Positions 9,650 to 18,635 are shown, counted from the first letter of the stretch. The stretch is DNA of 64,000 bases from Flavobacterium sp. 11 (GCF_002754315.1 NZ_PEFE01000001.1:2480001-2544000); one strand, 5' to 3'. A program made the numbers and translations. Notes: generated by a model not told the origin, from the letters alone.

Positions 9650-9697
9650 TTAGGACGGGGGAACTAAAGAATCAGATCGATTTTATCCTCAGGCATT

Positions 9698-10057
9698 GTG
9701 CAAGTGGCGGGGGCGGCAAGAAAGATCAATGAGGAGGCAAAAATATATGATAAAAAACTGCAGGAGATCAAGTATGATAAGAGGGAGTTTCCTCACTGCA
9801 TAGTACTGGTATCCGAACTTTTTGGATTTGGGGACTGGAAGAAGATAATAGTGGAAATATGCAGCGCCATGCTAGAGAACAGAATTTATCTCAATGTGAT
9901 GGATCTTTCTGAATTCATGCAGTATGTAGGCCACGCAAGGGGCTGCGCAGACCGCTTCAATCTGATGCTCATCGAGCGTGTGGAGGCGTTTGTAAAGCAT
10001 GAGACCATCAATATGAAGCTTAATTTCACTTATGAGCAAGACAAATCTGAAACGTAG
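9698..10057 (+). CDS. Hypothetical protein, possibly a 3' gene fragment
   Basis: 119 codons if GTG 9698 is the start; the frame is open back to 9668 with no ATG and no convincing ribosome site. The text (for example CIVLVSELFGFGDW) looks like real protein, alpha/beta in character, with no family recognised. It begins 48 bp after the SEC-C/nuclease stop on the same strand and shares its higher G+C. Either it is a small partner with an unusual start or, more likely, the end of a gene whose 5' part was lost by recombination. Confidence 0.45.
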   Translation: MQVAGAARKINEEAKIYDKKLQEIKYDKREFPHCIVLVSELFGFGDWKKIIVEICSAMLENRIYLNVMDLSEFMQYVGHARGCADRFNLMLIERVEAFVKHETINMKLNFTYEQDKSET

Positions 10058-10171
10058 CGAATTCCAAAATGCGGTTTATCATTTCCGTTTCTGAAGTTAA
10101 CATAAAAATTATCTTATGTTTTTTGGTTTTACAGCATCAAATCCAGCTCAAATAACAAATACATTCATGAT

Positions 10172-10582
10172 ATGAACTCAGCCTATTTATATGTTCGTGT
10201 AAGTACGGACGAACAAAAAAGAAAAGGTTACTCCTTGCCAGAGCAGGAGGACAGACTATTGAAGTATTGTAAATATTACGATATCGAAGTCAAAGGCATT
10301 TATCGCGAAGATTTCTCAGCGAAGAATTTCAATAGACCAGAATGGAACCAATTATTCTCAGAAATCAAAAAGAAATCATCAGGAGAAGATAAAAATATAC
10401 TATCTATCAAATGGGATCGATTTAGTCGTAATATTGAATTTGCGTACGAAATGATTGGAAAGCTTCGGAAATATAAAACAACAGCAAAGGCTATTGATCA
10501 GCCAATTGATTTCTCTGTGCCGGAAAGTACTGTTATGCTCGCTGTATATTTAGCAGTTCCAGAGCAGGATTCGAACCAATAA
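10172..10582 (+). pseudogene. Serine recombinase, truncated after the resolvase domain
   Basis: 136 codons matching the N-terminal resolvase domain of a large serine recombinase. The nucleophile Ser is in LYVRVSTDEQ, and the later active-site segment reads KWDRFSRN. It aligns over this length with the complete 517-residue recombinase at 55834. The match ends after AVPE; the complete copy continues VENDRRAL, while this one runs into QDSNQ and a stop, encoded by a tRNA T-arm-like sequence. The recombinase and zinc-ribbon domains are therefore missing and it cannot act as an integrase. It marks the broken right end of a mobile segment. Confidence 0.85.
10565..10577 (-). repeat. tRNA T-arm-like 13-mer, right copy
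   Basis: Identical to 500-512. It sits exactly at the point where homology to an intact serine recombinase stops, which is what an att or recombination junction would look like. No complete tRNA is present. Confidence 0.4.
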
Positions 10583-11011
10583 GCTGGAACCCGTGCCTAT
10601 ACTGCATTTTCAACTATTTATAAACTAATGTGCCACGATTTTGCCACAAAACTTAATATGACAATTTTTAAGTAAATTATTGAATTGACTTGTTTAAAAT
10701 GAATGCTGTAATTCATGTTTTGAAAATCAAAATTAAGTAATTTTATGATAATCCAAAAAGTTTATTTAATATTTTTTCAGTTTAACGCTGATTTAATATT
10801 TTTTACTAATAGTGTCCTAAACGTTTTCTTGAATCAATTGTAATAATTTGAAATACAGAAAAATACATTGCTTTTTGATGGAAATGCGTATCGAGCCCAA
10901 GAATAAATGTGATTGAAAATAATATTTATTTTGATTAACAACGATTTAATGAATAGAAGAACCGAACAAATGAGTCATTTTCCCATTTGTCCTGACAAGT
11001 AATATCATATT
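10583..11011. other. Non-coding stretch, island flank
   Basis: A+T-rich with no open frame worth reporting on either strand. It lies between the recombinase break point and the convergent end of the superoxide dismutase gene. No terminator with a strong T-run was found. Confidence 0.5.
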
Positions 11012-11740
11012 TTATAATGTCAATTTTAACGCATCATTCAATCGTAATGCTACATTATCCCAATTAATAATATTAAACAAAGCATCCACGAAATCGGTTC
11101 GTTTGTTTTTGTATTTTAAATAATAGGCGTGTTCCCAAACATCTATAACCAATAAAGGAATGGCACCCCATTGCGTTAGTTTTTCGTGGTTTTCGCATTG
11201 TAAAATTACCAAACTATCGCTGTATGGTTGATATGCCAAAATTCCCCAACCATTGCCATCTACATTTTTTGAAGTGGCTGCAATTAAGATTTTAAGTTTA
11301 TCAAAACTCCCAAAACTTTTTTCTATTCGCCGCAACAAATCACCTTGCGGTAACGTGTTTTTATTAGTAAGGTTTGTCCAAAAAATCGAATGTAGTATAT
11401 GTGATGAAAAATGATGTGATAATTTTTTTGTCCAAAAATCAATGGTTTCCAAATTGTTTTCGTCCAATGCTTTTTTTATCATTTGCAAATCTTTGTTTGC
11501 CCCTTTTACCGCACCACCGTGATGAAAAGTATAGTGTAGATGCAAGGTTTCGGCATCCATATAGGGTTCTAAAAAATTTTCACTATACGGAAGCGTTTGT
11601 TGAATATAATTGCCGTTTCCATCAACCAATTTATCAATTGAATTGTCCGCTAAATTTTTGGCAAATGCATTATTTGTTGGAAGAATTAGCGAAGCTACAC
11701 CTAATAAAGTGCTCGATTTTAAAAACTCTTTTCTGTTCAT
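11012..11740 (-). CDS. Exported Fe/Mn superoxide dismutase
   Basis: 242 residues: an N-terminal export signal (MNRKEFLKSSTLLGVASLIL, Tat-like but with a single Arg, cleavage near AFAK) followed by the SOD fold. Candidate metal ligands are visible: a His in the LHLHYTFHHG segment, the His in FSSHILHSIFW, and Asp plus His in VIDVWEHAYYL. The enzyme dismutates superoxide to oxygen and peroxide. The signal suggests a periplasmic or surface role, unlike the usual cytoplasmic SodB. Its start overlaps the stop of the chromate-transporter remnant by 4 bp, so it was the downstream gene of that unit. Metal preference (Fe or Mn) is not clear by eye. Confidence 0.88.
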   Translation of the reverse strand: MNRKEFLKSSTLLGVASLILPTNNAFAKNLADNSIDKLVDGNGNYIQQTLPYSENFLEPYMDAETLHLHYTFHHGGAVKGANKDLQMIKKALDENNLETIDFWTKKLSHHFSSHILHSIFWTNLTNKNTLPQGDLLRRIEKSFGSFDKLKILIAATSKNVDGNGWGILAYQPYSDSLVILQCENHEKLTQWGAIPLLVIDVWEHAYYLKYKNKRTDFVDALFNIINWDNVALRLNDALKLTL

Positions 11741-12911
11741 AGTATTAATTTTATAAAAACCCCAACAACTGCTGCTGCCACGATAATATAAGGTCCTTGA
11801 ATTTTCTTGATATAAAGTAAAGCAAAAATTGTTGCAATAGCTATTAGTGTTGTTGGAATATCAAAAATACTTCGGGAAGCAATTACTCCAACCTCACCTA
11901 CCAAAGCCCCAACAACAGCCGCAGTAATAACATCTACAAAGGCTTTGATTGATTTATTCTGCGCAATTTTCTTAAAGGATGGAGCAAAAGTAACCGTAAA
12001 TAGATAACACGGCAAAAATGTGGCTAAAGCTGCAACCAAAGCACCTGGAAAACCAGCAACTAAATAGCCAATAAAGCCAACAGGAATAACAACTGGGCCA
12101 GGGGGAATCATTGCAACTGCAACCGCATCAACAAATTTTTGTTCCGTTAACCATTTATTTTCTATTACTACTCCCGAATGTAAAAAAGGAACTATTGCCA
12201 GTCCACTGCCAAATACAAATGCTCCCGCTTTGGCAAAAAAGAGGGCAATCTTCATAAGAGTAGAATTGTCATAGCTCCTAAAGCCCATTTGCAAAAGAAG
12301 AATAGAATTTGCCGTTTTATTATTGAACCATTTTGGTGGTGCTTTGACAAACATATATATAATTCCAGCCAATACAAATAACAAAACTTGTTCCAGTTGT
12401 GTAACCAATGTCACAACTATGGCAACTACAAAAAAACAGCCACAATAACCAATTCGTTTTAAAAGAGGTTACATTAAATTTGCCGATAGATTTTATCGTT
12501 AGTTTATAGGAACTCATTACAATAATACCAATAACAGCTGCACCTACGCCATAAAAAACAGCTTGTATCCAAGACAATCCTCCGTATAACTTGTAAACGA
12601 TTCCTAAATAGTACCACCATTATGAAAGAAGGCAAAATAAAGGCAAAACCAATCAACGTTGCCCCTAAAAAACCACAATGTACAAATCCAAGGTAAATGG
12701 CTAATTGTGCCGCTAACGGACCCGGTGCTAATTGCGCCAGGGCTAAGCCTTCTTTATATTCATCTTCTGAAATCCATTTTTGATCTTCGACTAAATCCCG
12801 GTGCATATAACCAACCAATGCTACTGGACCACCAAAACCAATTGTCCCTAATTTCAGGAAATAAAGAAGTAACTCTTTTAAACTATATTTTGGATTTTCT
12901 TTCATAAACAA
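11737..12911 (-). pseudogene. chrA: Chromate transporter ChrA, two frameshifts
   Basis: The pieces together spell a full two-domain ChrA. The N half starts at 12911 (or ATG 12905) with GFGGPVALVGYMHRDLV and LAQLAPGPLAAQLAIYLG; the C half contains GAFVFGSGLAIVPF and AVAMIPPGPVV. The frame slips near 12617 (after FIMVV, next to ggtggtac) and again near 12462 (at cctcttttaaaacg), so three open frames are needed. ChrA exports chromate by proton-coupled antiport and has about 10-12 membrane segments. Both slips are single-base type, so sequencing error cannot be excluded, but adjacent genes are broken too. It overlaps the SOD gene start, implying former co-transcription. Confidence 0.85.
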
Positions 12912-12917
12912 GATGTT

Positions 12918-13423
12918 CTAAAAGGCTATACCAAATTGGAAACCTACTTTAAAATTGGCCGGATGCTCATTGCCAAATCGTACTGGTAATGGAATAGCAA
13001 CATAATAGCTACTGTTGGTATTTTTTATTACAGTTTTGTTGAATACTGGAGTTACTCCATATCTGCCATTTGTCTCAAAGGCAACTCTACCCGCAAATGT
13101 GTAGTCTTTACCTAATGCTATCAACACGCCAGGATGAAATAATAAATTATTCATTTTACTAGCTAGTCCCATCTTCTGCTTTTATATTGGGTACAATTTC
13201 AAATGAGAATCCAATTTTAGAGCTTTTCCAGATGTTAATTCCTGTTGGAAAACCAACGGCGTAATAATCTCTAAAGTTTAAAGAAGTTTGATTTTCAGCG
13301 AAAGTTACTACTAGGATGAACTACACCAAAATAGCCCGTAATTTTTGGATAGGTTGTTTGTCCAATAGCAGCTATAGAAAATACTAATAAAGCAGGAAGC
13401 AGAAAATGTTTAAAGGGAATCAT
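12918..13423 (-). pseudogene. Small outer-membrane/porin-like protein, frameshifted
   Basis: A signal peptide starts at ATG 13423 (IPFKHFLLPALLVFSIAAIGQ), then the frame is lost near 13318, continues in another frame (FAENQTSLNFRDYYAVGFPTG...), meets a stop near 13165, and resumes to end at 12918 with GFQFGIAF, a typical beta-barrel terminus. Joined, it would give a ~165-residue barrel-like protein of unknown function. It lies just upstream of chrA on the same strand, and small outer-membrane proteins of this sort often accompany chrA in Bacteroidetes. The C-terminal 84 codons remain open but would lack a signal. Confidence 0.65.
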
Positions 13424-13477
13424 ATAGTTTGTGTTTTATTACAAAACTATAAAGGTTAAATAGGTATAAATAGTATG

Positions 13478-13800
13478 TTACTTACTTTTTGTATCTGGAT
13501 TACTTTTTTGTGTATTTTTTCGATAGGAAGAAGGATTTTTTCCTCTACTCTGCTTGAATATTCTCGTAAAATGACTTTGATCTGAAAACCCAGTCATGTA
13601 GGCTATTTTAGTAAGCGTATAGCTTGAATTTTGAATAAGAGTAATTGCTTTTTCAGTTCGTAATTTCCTAACATAATCCCCAAAATTAAGATTTTCAAAA
13701 TACTTTGAAAACTCTCTTGATAAATAGGAAGGATTCAGCTCTAAATCATTAGAGATTTTTTTTAGGTCAAAAGTAAATTGGGTGTCTATTTGATCTGATA
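13478..13800 (-). pseudogene. AraC-family regulator, C-terminal HTH remnant
   Basis: Reading from ~13800 down to the stop at 13478 gives ~105 codons of AraC/XylS DNA-binding domain: LNPSYLSREFSKYF for the first helix-turn-helix and AYMTGFSDQSHFTRIFKQ for the second. No start codon or sensor domain remains; the 5' end runs into the end of the TonB receptor remnant at 13786. A deletion has probably fused two gene remnants. It would not be made as a functional regulator. Confidence 0.8.
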
Positions 13801-14764
13801 TACTACCACAAATGAAATTGATCCATTTCTTCCATCAGATGCCCATATCCCTGGACTCGGATAAAATAAAGGTCGTTTAGTGAAATATTGCTTATTAAAA
13901 ACATTATTCAAACTTGCTTTAATTTCAAATTTGGAATTTATTCTTATCGTTGAATTGAGATCAAATATTCCATATGAAGGAACTAAACCAATTGCTCCGG
14001 TTGCTGTTGGCGTAAGTGTATTTAATGCATCGGCAAAACTTGTGGCTGTATAACTATAGAGTCCCGACAAACTTAATTTCCAATAATGAACTGAAATTCC
14101 ATTTCTGGAAATTATATTTGGTACACTTTCAATTTTGTTGTCTTCAATATTTACATTTGAATTTCCTGTTTTAAGATTTCCTGTTGTGTAGCGACCATCC
14201 ATAAAGGAGGTTGAACTAAATAATGACATTTCTATTTTTTTATTTAAAACCCAGTTAATCTCAATAAATATTTCAATTCCTTTGGTTAGAGAATTTCCAA
14301 TATTTGTTCTGTATGTATAAAAATTTCCTTCATTATCAGTTAAAGCCAAAGTTCCAAAACGGTTATTGTATTGAAGTAAAAAACCTGTAACGTCCCACTT
14401 TTAAAGATTTCCAATTTCCTCTAAACCTTAATTCTGCATTATATCCTTTTGCATCTTTAATGTTCTCATCTACTTTTTCGTATATAGAATTTGGAACAAT
14501 GTCTTTGAAAAGCATGGGCCTATATACTTGTGAGAACCCTCCATAAACCTGTGAGAAATTTGTGGGCTTACAGCTAAAACTTGCTGCAAATAACGGAAAT
14601 TTATGTTGTATACTTGCTGGTATTTCATTTTGAGGGTAATAGTTTATTGTTCCTGACATTTTACTTTCACCAATTTCATGCATTATTAATTCTATATGCG
14701 GGCACAGTTTAGCATGTCTAGTCTTGGATGGAGCTCCTGAAAATGACAGAGATCTCATCAACAA
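13786..14764 (-). pseudogene. TonB-dependent receptor (FecA-like), truncated and frameshifted
   Basis: Only the C-terminal barrel half is present. The first open piece (to 14363) has FSQVYGGFSQVYRPMLFKDI; after a single-base slip near 14384 the second piece carries GNSLTKGIEIF and ends with ASLNNVFNKQYFTKR and the last strand VVYQIK. Plug domain, TonB box and signal are absent. The family imports iron chelates across the outer membrane. The remnant resembles the C terminus of the other receptor in this window (30080). It is flanked by TetR and AraC genes, suggesting a former regulated uptake locus. Confidence 0.85.
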
Positions 14765-15442
14765 CTAAATTTTATTTATGCTGGAAAACACCAAATTATC
14801 AAGAAAAGAAATGATTTTTGTCTCGTCTTTATTTACCCCAAAATCGGTAAGTGAAGGCAGGTTGTTCATGAAAAAATTCTGAAAATGCGCCATTTCAATG
14901 ATAGTGGAAGCTAATGATTTAGGGTATTTGTATTTCGGATTGCATTCTGAAATTAAATCTCCAATAACGGCACAAAGATCTTTGTATGGTTTAAAAAAAT
15001 GGTGTCTATTGTCTTCGCTTACATGCTTTGTTAAGTATGCTTTTGAACCTTCTGAAATAACAATTTGATGCAATAGGCTCTCGTTGACATAACTTGTTTT
15101 TTCATCATGTTTTACTGTTGTGGCTAACAATTTAATTACCATTTTTAATCTAATTATGGGGTCACTAATGTTATTGGTATTAAAGCCTATCTGGTATTCA
15201 AGCCAACTCCAATACCAAGCTACAATATATAACAGCAAGCGATGTTTGTTTTCAAAGTATCGGTAAATACCCGCTTCGGTTGTACCAATGTCTTTTGCTA
15301 ATTTTTTAAAGGTGAACGCTTCAAATCCATTTTTATAGATTAATTCAATGCTGTGTCTAATGATTTTTTTGCCTAACTCCGACTGTTCAGGGTTGCGCAG
15401 AAATAATGCTTCATTCATTTTTATTTGTAACTGTAACTCCAT
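14765..15442 (-). CDS. TetR-family transcriptional regulator
   Basis: 225 residues. The N-terminal HTH lies at ~25-70 (FKKLAKDIGTTEAGIYRYFENKHRLL, quoted to show the TetR recognition helix). The C-terminal ligand domain is not assignable to a substrate. A perfect 14-bp inverted repeat (15538-15570) lies ~95 bp upstream of its start, so autoregulation and control of the rightward promoter are likely. The gene is intact, unlike its neighbours downstream. An internal Met at codon 9 is an alternative start. Confidence 0.88.
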   Translation of the reverse strand: MELQLQIKMNEALFLRNPEQSELGKKIIRHSIELIYKNGFEAFTFKKLAKDIGTTEAGIYRYFENKHRLLLYIVAWYWSWLEYQIGFNTNNISDPIIRLKMVIKLLATTVKHDEKTSYVNESLLHQIVISEGSKAYLTKHVSEDNRHHFFKPYKDLCAVIGDLISECNPKYKYPKSLASTIIEMAHFQNFFMNNLPSLTDFGVNKDETKIISFLDNLVFSSINKI

Positions 15443-15537
15443 TTTAATCCTTGTATTGATTGGTCTTCGTATAATAAATTGCTAAAAAGAAGATGTCTCA
15501 TCTTTCTTTGGCAAATATAGCTAAAAATTATTTTACA

Positions 15538-15570
15538 ATTATTAATGATAGTATTGCTATCATTAATAAT
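15538..15570. promoter_or_regulatory. Palindromic operator, probable TetR binding site
   Basis: Perfect 14-bp inverted repeat, attattaatgatag and its complement, separated by 5 bp (15552-15556). It lies between the tetR gene and the rightward promoter motif at 15579, which is where TetR-family autoregulators bind. The regulator-site pairing is inferred from position. Confidence 0.75.
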
Positions 15571-15578
15571 ATTATATC

Positions 15579-15586
15579 TATCTTTG
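15579..15586 (+). promoter_or_regulatory. Bacteroidetes -7 promoter element
   Basis: TATCTTTG matches the TAnnTTTG consensus. A TTG at 15554-15556, inside the operator spacer, is the candidate -33 element, with 22 bp between them. A repressor bound to the palindrome would block it. A short frame (ATG 15613, 21 codons) follows and may be the stump of the original target. Confidence 0.5.
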
Positions 15587-15752
15587 TCGCGTTAATCTAA
15601 AAGATATAATCATGTTGCTAATTCGTAAATTACAGGAATTGCCAGACCCAATTAATAGTTTTGAATTAATATATTAATATATAAAGGAAATCCAAAAAAT
15701 TTATCGAATAATTAGAAAAGTAAAAAACTAAAACCTAATAATTAAGTATAAA

Positions 15753-16031
15753 ATGAAAAATCAACAAGTCTTTAAATTAATAGATGGGGTTTTTACTCCG
15801 GTAGAAGCAGGGAAAGTATTAACTGCATTAATAAACAGTAAGATTAACCACCATAATCTAGAGGATTTTAGCAATCATATTCGTTTCAATAATGACATCA
15901 CTCACTCCAAAAAAAGAGTAGTGGAACTTAACGAAGCTAAAGAAAAAATTAAAAATTTAGTGGAAGTTGCAGAAGCAAATGGATTAAATTTGGTTGTAAA
16001 TAGTACGATTGAAATAAGTTTTAAAGAATAA
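15753..16031 (+). CDS. Small hypothetical protein, paralog of 16534
   Basis: 92 residues starting MKNQQVFKLIDGVF. It aligns end to end with the product of 16534: LIDGxFxxVEA near the N terminus, SKIN(H/F)H, a charged coiled-coil-like middle with KxxVxELxEAKEKI, and a closing (V/L)NSTIEIS-type strand. No known domain. It is followed after 5 bp by a decayed copy of the DUF6671 gene, so a two-gene unit was duplicated and this is the upstream copy. It may still be expressed from the tetR-side promoter; its function is unknown. Confidence 0.65.
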   Translation: MKNQQVFKLIDGVFTPVEAGKVLTALINSKINHHNLEDFSNHIRFNNDITHSKKRVVELNEAKEKIKNLVEVAEANGLNLVVNSTIEISFKE

Positions 16032-16036
16032 CTAAT

Positions 16037-16261
16037 ATGTTTCAAGGTAGAAAACCTCTTATAGCAACCAAGCATAAAAAAGAAAATGTGATTGCACCGA
16101 TTTTTGAAAAAGAATTAGGCATTATTTGCTTTGTCTCTGATAAATTTGACACTGACATATAGGGAACTTTTTCGGGAGAAATTGTGAGAAAAGATAGTGC
16201 ATTAACGACTCTTTGCAGTAAATGTCTCCTTGCGATGAAAGAAAATGATTGTGATTTAGGG
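16037..16261 (+). pseudogene. Degenerate 5' copy of the DUF6671 gene
   Basis: About 225 bp closely match the start of the intact gene at 16822 (GRKxLIATKHKKENVIAPIFEKEL). At 16160-16162 the codon matching TTG in the intact gene is TAG, and the match ends abruptly at 16261. The copy therefore has a nonsense mutation and lacks its 3' three quarters. It is the clearest proof of a tandem duplication here. Confidence 0.9.
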
Positions 16262-16364
16262 AGTCCTAAATAAAACTACTACAAAAAGAACTGTTTTATT
16301 TAAGAAATAACATAGATGAAAAAAAATGGAATTTAAAATTGGAAGCAGTAATTAAAATAGAAAA

Positions 16365-16541
16365 ATGAATCAATTAGTAATAAAAATAGCTATTTCACTA
16401 GTCGCAATGATTGTTTTACTTGTTATGGCTTTAACAACACATGACGTAATTAACAGTGAACTATTTGCGTCTTTTGCCATAATACTTGGAGCATATTCTT
16501 CTAATCAGTTATCAAATAAAAACAACCAAAATTATGAATAG
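16365..16541 (+). CDS. Small membrane peptide
   Basis: A 58-codon frame with a strong N-terminal hydrophobic helix (LVIKIAISLVAMIVLLVMAL) and a second shorter hydrophobic stretch (ELFASFAIILGAYS). Its stop overlaps the start of the next gene by 8 bp (ATGAATAG), which argues for real translational coupling. No family recognised. Confidence 0.5.
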   Translation: MNQLVIKIAISLVAMIVLLVMALTTHDVINSELFASFAIILGAYSSNQLSNKNNQNYE

Positions 16542-16815
16542 AATCGAAAATTTAACACTTATTGACGGTAACTTCTCGGAAGTTGAGGCGAAGGAAATTT
16601 TAATTAGTATTTTTTCTTCCAAAATAAATTTCCATAAGATAAAAAATTGGAGTTCACAGGAACGATATGGAGAAGACGATGAAATTGCTCAAAAAAGAAT
16701 TCCTGAGCTAAAAAATGAGATTGAAAAATTGCAGAAGATACTATCGGAGGCGAAAGCCAAAAACAAGAGATTGTTAGTTAGTTCACAAATAAACATTTCA
16801 CTTATTGACAATTAG
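16534..16815 (+). CDS. Small hypothetical protein upstream of DUF6671
   Basis: 93 residues from ATG 16534; a longer frame from 16486 lies over the small membrane peptide gene and is not used. The paralog at 15753 begins at the equivalent Met, which supports this start. The middle is rich in Lys and Glu with a heptad-like pattern. It lies 6 bp before the DUF6671 gene and is preserved with it in both copies of the duplication, so the pair probably works together. Function unknown. Confidence 0.65.
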   Translation: MNRIENLTLIDGNFSEVEAKEILISIFSSKINFHKIKNWSSQERYGEDDEIAQKRIPELKNEIEKLQKILSEAKAKNKRLLVSSQINISLIDN

Positions 16816-16821
16816 TAATTT

Positions 16822-17658
16822 ATGTTCAAAGGTAGAAAACTTCTTATAGCAACTAAGCATAAAAAAGAAAACGTGATTGCCCCGATTTTTGAAAAAGAAT
16901 TAGGCGTAAGTTGCTTTGTCTCAGATAAATTTGATACTGACACATTGGGAACTTTTTCGGGAGAAATTGAGAGAAAAGATGGCGCGGTAACGACTCTTCG
17001 CAATAAATGTCTCCTTGCTATGAAAGAGAATGATTGCGATTTAGGTATCGCCAGCGAAGGGTCTTTTGGGATGCACCCCACAATTTTTTTTGCCCATGCC
17101 GATGATGAATTTTTAATTTTTATTGATAAAAAAAATGAGTTAGAAATTATAGTAAGAGAACTCAGTATGGATACCAATTTCAATGGCAGCGAAATTAAAA
17201 CTGAAGTCGAGCTACTGGAATTTGCTGCTAAAGTAAAATTTCCATCGCACGGACTTATTTTAAAACCATCGGAAAAGGATATTTCGAAAATAGCTAAAGG
17301 AATCACTGATGAAAAGATTTTAAAGGAAAGCTTTAATGAAATGATGAAAGAATTTGGGAAAGTATATGTCGAAACCGATATGCGCGCACTGTACAATCCA
17401 ACACGAATGAAAGTGATTGAAACAGCGGTATTAAAATTAGTAAAGGCAATTCAGTCGTTATGTCCTATGTGTGAAACACCTGGATTTGTGGTTTCTGATG
17501 CCAAAATGGGATTACCGTGTGAATGCTGTAATTCGTCTACGCGTTCTACTTTGAGTTTTATTTATACTTGTAAAAAGTGTAACCATACTTCTGAGGAATT
17601 GTATCCACATAAAAAAATGACCGAAGATCCTATGTATTGTGATTTTTGTAACCCTTAA
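16822..17658 (+). CDS. DUF6671-like zinc-ribbon protein
   Basis: 278 residues. The N-terminal ~200 form one conserved block (for example DCDLGIASEGSFGMHP and YVETDMRALYNPTRM). The C-terminal ~65 hold Cys pairs CPMC, CECC, CKKC and CDFC, fitting two zinc ribbons. I recognise it as the domain of unknown function DUF6671, from memory. The tsaC/sua5 gene starts 8 bases after its stop, so the two are almost surely co-transcribed. That hints at a link to tRNA modification or nucleic-acid handling, but no activity is known to me. Confidence 0.75.
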   Translation: MFKGRKLLIATKHKKENVIAPIFEKELGVSCFVSDKFDTDTLGTFSGEIERKDGAVTTLRNKCLLAMKENDCDLGIASEGSFGMHPTIFFAHADDEFLIFIDKKNELEIIVRELSMDTNFNGSEIKTEVELLEFAAKVKFPSHGLILKPSEKDISKIAKGITDEKILKESFNEMMKEFGKVYVETDMRALYNPTRMKVIETAVLKLVKAIQSLCPMCETPGFVVSDAKMGLPCECCNSSTRSTLSFIYTCKKCNHTSEELYPHKKMTEDPMYCDFCNP

Positions 17659-17666
17659 AACGAATT

Positions 17667-18626
17667 ATGACAATGGTTTCAAAAGACATATCAAAAGCTG
17701 CCAAGATTTTAGTCCAAGAAGATTTGGTTGCCATTCCTACAGAAACGGTTTATGGGTTGGCTGGAAATATTTACAGCGAAAAAGCCATAAAAGCGATTTT
17801 TGAAATGAAACAAAGACCTTTTTTTAATCCTTTAATTGTTCATATTAAATCAATCGAACAATTAGACGAATTAGCAAAAGATATACCGAAAAAAGCTAGA
17901 TTGTTAGCTGATAAATTTTGGCCGGGACCTTTGACTATGGTGTTGAAAAAACAAGAAGCGGTTCCCGATTTAGTTACTGCAGGAAAAGATTCTGTGGCTA
18001 TTAGAATTCCAAATCATGCTACAGCTTTGGCATTGTTGGAAGCATTAGATTTTCCATTAGCTGCTCCAAGTGCCAATCCTTTTGGGGCAATAAGTCCAAC
18101 AAATGCTTTGCATGTTGCGGAATATTTTAGTGAAAAATTACAGATGGTTTTAGATGGAGGCGATTGCCAAAACGGAATAGAATCTACGATAATTGGTTTT
18201 GAAAATGAAGAACCGATATTATATCGATTGGGTTCTATTTCTGTGGAAGATATTGAAGAAGTTATCGGGAAAATCCAAATTAAAAACAAAAAAGAAAACG
18301 CACCAGATGCGCCTGGAATGTTATCACGACATTACGCACCAGCAACCACCACTTTTTTAGAAAGTGATGTAGCGCAATTCATCAGGGGATTTCCAGATGA
18401 AAAAATCGGATTGTTACTTTTTAAGGAAAGGATCGAAAATGCTACTGTTTTTCATCAAGAAATTTTATCCAAAAAAGGAGATTTAAAAGAAGCTACCTCA
18501 CATTTGTATGCTGCAATGCATCGATTGGATAAAATGGACTTAGATATGATTGTTGCGGAACGATTTCCGGATTTTGAATTAGGAAAATCCATTAACGACA
18601 GATTAGAACGTGCAACAAAAAAATAA
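17667..18626 (+). CDS. tsaC: L-threonylcarbamoyladenylate synthase (Sua5/TsaC)
   Basis: 319 residues, the long Sua5-type form. The YrdC-like domain spans ~10-200 with AIPTETVYGLAGN, KxRPFFNPLIVH and AAPSANPFGAISPT. The Sua5 C-terminal domain follows after a linker with APGMLSRHYAP. It makes threonylcarbamoyl-AMP from threonine, ATP and bicarbonate/CO2, the first step of the t6A37 tRNA modification, in the cytoplasm. It sits between DUF6671 and a bicarbonate permease gene that starts 9 bases later. An accessory second copy in the genome would be notable but cannot be judged from this window. Confidence 0.93.
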   Translation: MTMVSKDISKAAKILVQEDLVAIPTETVYGLAGNIYSEKAIKAIFEMKQRPFFNPLIVHIKSIEQLDELAKDIPKKARLLADKFWPGPLTMVLKKQEAVPDLVTAGKDSVAIRIPNHATALALLEALDFPLAAPSANPFGAISPTNALHVAEYFSEKLQMVLDGGDCQNGIESTIIGFENEEPILYRLGSISVEDIEEVIGKIQIKNKKENAPDAPGMLSRHYAPATTTFLESDVAQFIRGFPDEKIGLLLFKERIENATVFHQEILSKKGDLKEATSHLYAAMHRLDKMDLDMIVAERFPDFELGKSINDRLERATKK

Positions 18627-18635
18627 AAATAAAAG

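Noticed and set aside
16812..17396. Long minus-strand frame opposite the DUF6671 gene
   Set aside because: Serine/isoleucine-rich shadow of a clearly conserved plus-strand gene.
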